A DNA stretch of 6,863 nt from Deltaproteobacteria bacterium (GTDB lineage: Bacteria > Desulfobacterota > Syntrophia > Syntrophales > UBA2210), in the NCBI GenBank assembly GCA_011056825.1, contig DSBH01000106.1:1-6863 (forward strand), written 5' to 3'. The notes under the pieces were generated by a model, which worked only from the letters and a program-made list of their open reading frames with translations, was not told the DNA's origin and did not search any database. The position numbers were made by a program, and so were the translations under genes. Positions 4,984-6,863 of the stretch are shown here, piece by piece (the stretch's first letter is position 1; each line of letters opens with the position of its first letter).

Positions 4984-6349
4984 CGAGGAAAGCATCCTTC
5001 AATCGCTGACCGGCATCCTGCAAGATGAGGGATACGAAGTAATTGGGGCGGAAAGCGGCGAAGCCTGCCTTTCCCTTATCGAACAGGAGCTGCCCGACCT
5101 GGTGTTACTCGACATATGGCTTCCGGGAATCGACGGTCTCGAAACACTGGAACAGATCAAATCAAAACATTCTGCCATTCCCGTGGTCATTATTTCCGGC
5201 CATGGTACGGTTGAATCGGCTGTGAGGGCCACCAAACTGGGCGCTTTCGATTTTATAGAAAAACCCCTCTCTCTGGAAAAGGTCGTGCTCGTCGTAAATC
5301 ACGCTATCGAGCAGAGCAGGCTTCAGGAAGAAAACCGGCTCCTGAAAGAACGATATCACCAGGATTATGAATTGCACGGCGAAAGCGCCGTGATACGGGA
5401 GCTGAAAGAGATGATCGAGATCATCGCCCCCACCAATGCCTGGATACTGATCATGGGGGAAAACGGCACCGGCAAGGAGCTCGTGGCTCGTTCCATTCAC
5501 ACGAACAGCCGCAGGGCCGGAAACCCCTTCGTCGAAGTGAACTGCGCAGCCATACCGGAAGAGCTCATCGAAAGCGAATTATTCGGCCACGAAAAAGGCT
5601 CTTTCACGGGCGCCACGACGAAGAAACGGGGCAAGTTCGACATGGCCAACGAAGGCACTCTCTTCCTCGACGAAGTAGCCGACATGAGTCTCAAGGCCCA
5701 GGCAAAAATCCTTAGAATTCTTCAGGAAAAGAGATTTCAGCGGGTGGGCGGCACGAAAATCATCGAAACGGACGTGCGCGTCCTGGCGGCCACCAACAAG
5801 GACCTGGAACAAGAAATGGAGGTCGGCCGGTTCCGCCAGGACCTGTTTTACCGCCTCAACGTGATTCCGCTGTTTGTTCCCCCCCTTCGTGACAGGAAAG
5901 AAGATATCCCTCTTCTAGCGGAACATTTTATCAGCGAGTTCGCCGCCAAAGAAGGGAAATTCCTGACGGGCATCGAAGGCGAGGCGCTGGAGCTGCTCAT
6001 GAACCACAGCTGGCCGGGAAACGTCAGGGAACTGAAAAACATTATCGAGCGGATCGTGATCATGTGTCGCGGCGAAACCATAACCGCCGCCGACATACCG
6101 ACGCTTCCGAGCATCGCCGACCCCGCGAAAGAGCCGTCGGGCATGTCCGGCGCCGCTTTTTCGGACACCTTCCGGAAAGCAAAAAAGCTGTTCGAAAAGG
6201 CCTACATCACCCGCAAGCTTTCAGAACACGACTGGAACATCTCGAAGACGGCCGAGGCAATCGGGCTTGAACGGAGTAACCTGCACCGTAAAATCAAGTA
6301 CTATGGGCTTGATGAAGAGAAAGAAAAGAAAGACGCCTCGGCGAAATAA
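4955..6349 (+). CDS. ntrX: NtrX-type sigma-54-dependent response regulator
   Basis: This 464-residue protein is a sigma-54 activator with three domains. The receiver (1-120) has acidic Asp9-Asp10, phosphoacceptor Asp53 (LLDIWLP), Ser81 and Lys103. The AAA+ domain (about 140-370) has Walker A GENGTGKE (168-175), the sigma-54 contact loop as GSFTGA (215-220), Walker B TLFLDE (235-240), the RQDLFYRLNV segment (294-303) and SWPGNVREL (352-360). The C-terminal Fis-type HTH (about 424-450) reads NISKTAEAIGLERSNLHRKIK. Serine in place of the first Ala of GAFTGA is common in NtrX relatives, and the Phe-Thr-Gly core is kept. It should be phosphorylated by the NtrY encoded upstream, bind an enhancer and remodel sigma-54 polymerase. 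The 29-base overlap with ntrY suggests translational coupling. Its targets are unknown; the sigma-54 core before lpxC is one candidate in view. The Lys/Glu-rich end (453-464) is a short charged tail. Confidence 0.94.
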   Translation: MSKSILIVDDEESILQSLTGILQDEGYEVIGAESGEACLSLIEQELPDLVLLDIWLPGIDGLETLEQIKSKHSAIPVVIISGHGTVESAVRATKLGAFDFIEKPLSLEKVVLVVNHAIEQSRLQEENRLLKERYHQDYELHGESAVIRELKEMIEIIAPTNAWILIMGENGTGKELVARSIHTNSRRAGNPFVEVNCAAIPEELIESELFGHEKGSFTGATTKKRGKFDMANEGTLFLDEVADMSLKAQAKILRILQEKRFQRVGGTKIIETDVRVLAATNKDLEQEMEVGRFRQDLFYRLNVIPLFVPPLRDRKEDIPLLAEHFISEFAAKEGKFLTGIEGEALELLMNHSWPGNVRELKNIIERIVIMCRGETITAADIPTLPSIADPAKEPSGMSGAAFSDTFRKAKKLFEKAYITRKLSEHDWNISKTAEAIGLERSNLHRKIKYYGLDEEKEKKDASAK

Positions 6350-6367
6350 CCGCCCACATCCGCCCGT

Positions 6368-6383
6368 GCCGGTCGTAACCGGC
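6368..6383. terminator. Short hairpin between convergent ntrX and lipoprotein genes, weak terminator candidate
   Basis: GCCGGT (6368-6373) and ACCGGC (6378-6383) form a perfect six-base stem around CGTA. It sits in the 69-base gap between two converging genes, where a bidirectional terminator is expected. Neither strand shows a T run after the stem, so it does not meet the usual intrinsic terminator pattern. Confidence 0.3.
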
Positions 6384-6418
6384 TGGTATGATCAGCAGCG
6401 GACGATCCCGGGCAAAAG

Positions 6419-6820
6419 CTAGGAAAGATTGGCGGCGATCTTGTCGTGTATCCGCTGCGAGGCGGTCCTGTCGCCCAGCACACCCACGCGTACCGAGACG
6501 TTGGTCAGGTTTTTCGACTTGTACTGCACGGAGATACGCACACGCTCGTTGTCAATGAGCGCCTCTATCCGCGCATTGCCGATTTCCTTGCTGGGAACGA
6601 CATCAATGGCCTGCATATCGGCCACGACCCGTTCGCAGGCAGCCCACACTTCCTCAAACGAATTCGGGTAATCGGTTTTCAGTTCACCCTGGACGTACAC
6701 GTAAGTACCCGCTCCCGCCGTTACGGCGGCGCCTCCCACGATGAGGGGCGCACAACCCGCGAGGAATAGAGCGATGATTACCACCGGAAGAATACAGGAA
6801 TTGTTAAAGCGCTTCACCAT
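6419..6820 (-). CDS. DUF3568-type outer-membrane lipoprotein, function unknown
   Basis: The 133-residue product starts with a lipoprotein signal: basic Lys3-Arg4, a hydrophobic core (10-19) and lipobox LAGC with acceptor Cys23. Alanine at +2 lacks the Asp retention signal, so sorting to the outer membrane is likely. A Gly/Ala-rich segment (29-38) leads to TYVYVQGELKTDYPNSFEEVWAAC (39-62), a stretch I recognise from DUF3568-type lipoproteins. The rest looks like a small alpha/beta domain ending in a helix with IHDKIAANL. The start is strongly supported by AAGGAG, six bases before the ATG. The gene converges on ntrX and is not part of that operon. No enzymatic residues are evident; a structural or envelope role is all that can be suggested. 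The stop is TAG at 6419-6421. Confidence 0.88.
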   Translation of the reverse strand: MVKRFNNSCILPVVIIALFLAGCAPLIVGGAAVTAGAGTYVYVQGELKTDYPNSFEEVWAACERVVADMQAIDVVPSKEIGNARIEALIDNERVRISVQYKSKNLTNVSVRVGVLGDRTASQRIHDKIAANLS

Positions 6821-6826
6821 AGCGTG

Positions 6827-6832
6827 CTCCTT
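6827..6832 (-). promoter_or_regulatory. Ribosome binding site of the lipoprotein gene
   Basis: On the minus strand AAGGAG lies six bases before the ATG at 6820-6818. It is the strongest Shine-Dalgarno in the window and confirms the start of the lipoprotein. Confidence 0.8.
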
Positions 6833-6835
6833 TTG

Positions 6836-6856
6836 TACCGCGGTATCGTCCGCGGA
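6836..6856. promoter_or_regulatory. Two CCGCGG palindromes upstream of the lipoprotein gene
   Basis: TACCGCGGTA (6836-6845) and TCCGCGGA (6849-6856) are perfect palindromes whose centres are 12 bases apart, just upstream of the lipoprotein ribosome binding site. They could be an operator for a dimeric repressor or chance. The promoter itself lies beyond the window edge, so no more can be said. Confidence 0.2.
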
Positions 6857-6863
6857 AGTACGA

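Noticed and set aside
5597..5614. GSFTGA instead of GAFTGA in NtrX as a sign of lost sigma-54 contact
   Set aside because: The Ala-to-Ser change is common among NtrX-type proteins and the Phe-Thr-Gly core is intact, so activity is expected.
6429..6769. Plus-strand frames overlapping the lipoprotein gene
   Set aside because: The minus-strand gene has a lipobox, family resemblance and a strong ribosome binding site; the plus-strand frames have none of these.

Overview
The window reads as ordinary chromosome of a Gram-negative bacterium. It holds a lipid A biosynthesis gene (lpxC), a secreted protein and an outer-membrane-type lipoprotein. The gene set is ruvB, lpxC, a DUF4390 protein, ntrY, ntrX and a DUF3568-type lipoprotein. 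It and the protein sequences resemble Desulfobacterota (former Deltaproteobacteria, perhaps a Syntrophia-like lineage). That placement is recalled from family resemblance, not computed. No mobile element, CRISPR array, tRNA or rRNA was seen.

Layout. (1) Bases 2-721 are the C-terminal 239 residues of RuvB; the N-terminal ~100 residues lie off the left edge. (2) Bases 722-1027 are a 306-base intergenic region. It carries a near-perfect sigma-54 promoter core (960-975), an IHF-like AT-rich stretch just upstream, and a short dyad further upstream. (3) lpxC occupies 1028-1942. (4) Bases 1943-2139 are a leader region with a possible sigma-70 promoter and a UUCG-capped stem-loop. (5) A secreted DUF4390 protein (2140-2721), an NtrY-type membrane histidine kinase (2728-4983) and an NtrX-type sigma-54 activator (4955-6349) are packed tightly as an apparent operon. 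(6) Convergent to them, 6419-6820 on the minus strand encodes a small DUF3568-type lipoprotein.

How the parts may work together. NtrY should sense a signal through its membrane/periplasmic part and phosphorylate NtrX, which has an intact receiver, an AAA+ ATPase with a GAFTGA-type loop (here GSFTGA) and a Fis-type HTH. NtrX-type proteins activate sigma-54 RNA polymerase. The only convincing sigma-54 promoter found here sits in front of lpxC, which encodes the committed enzyme of lipid A synthesis. This suggests, as inference only, that lpxC is under sigma-54 control and possibly under the NtrYX pair encoded next to it. That regulatory arrangement is the most interesting signal in an otherwise conventional housekeeping region.
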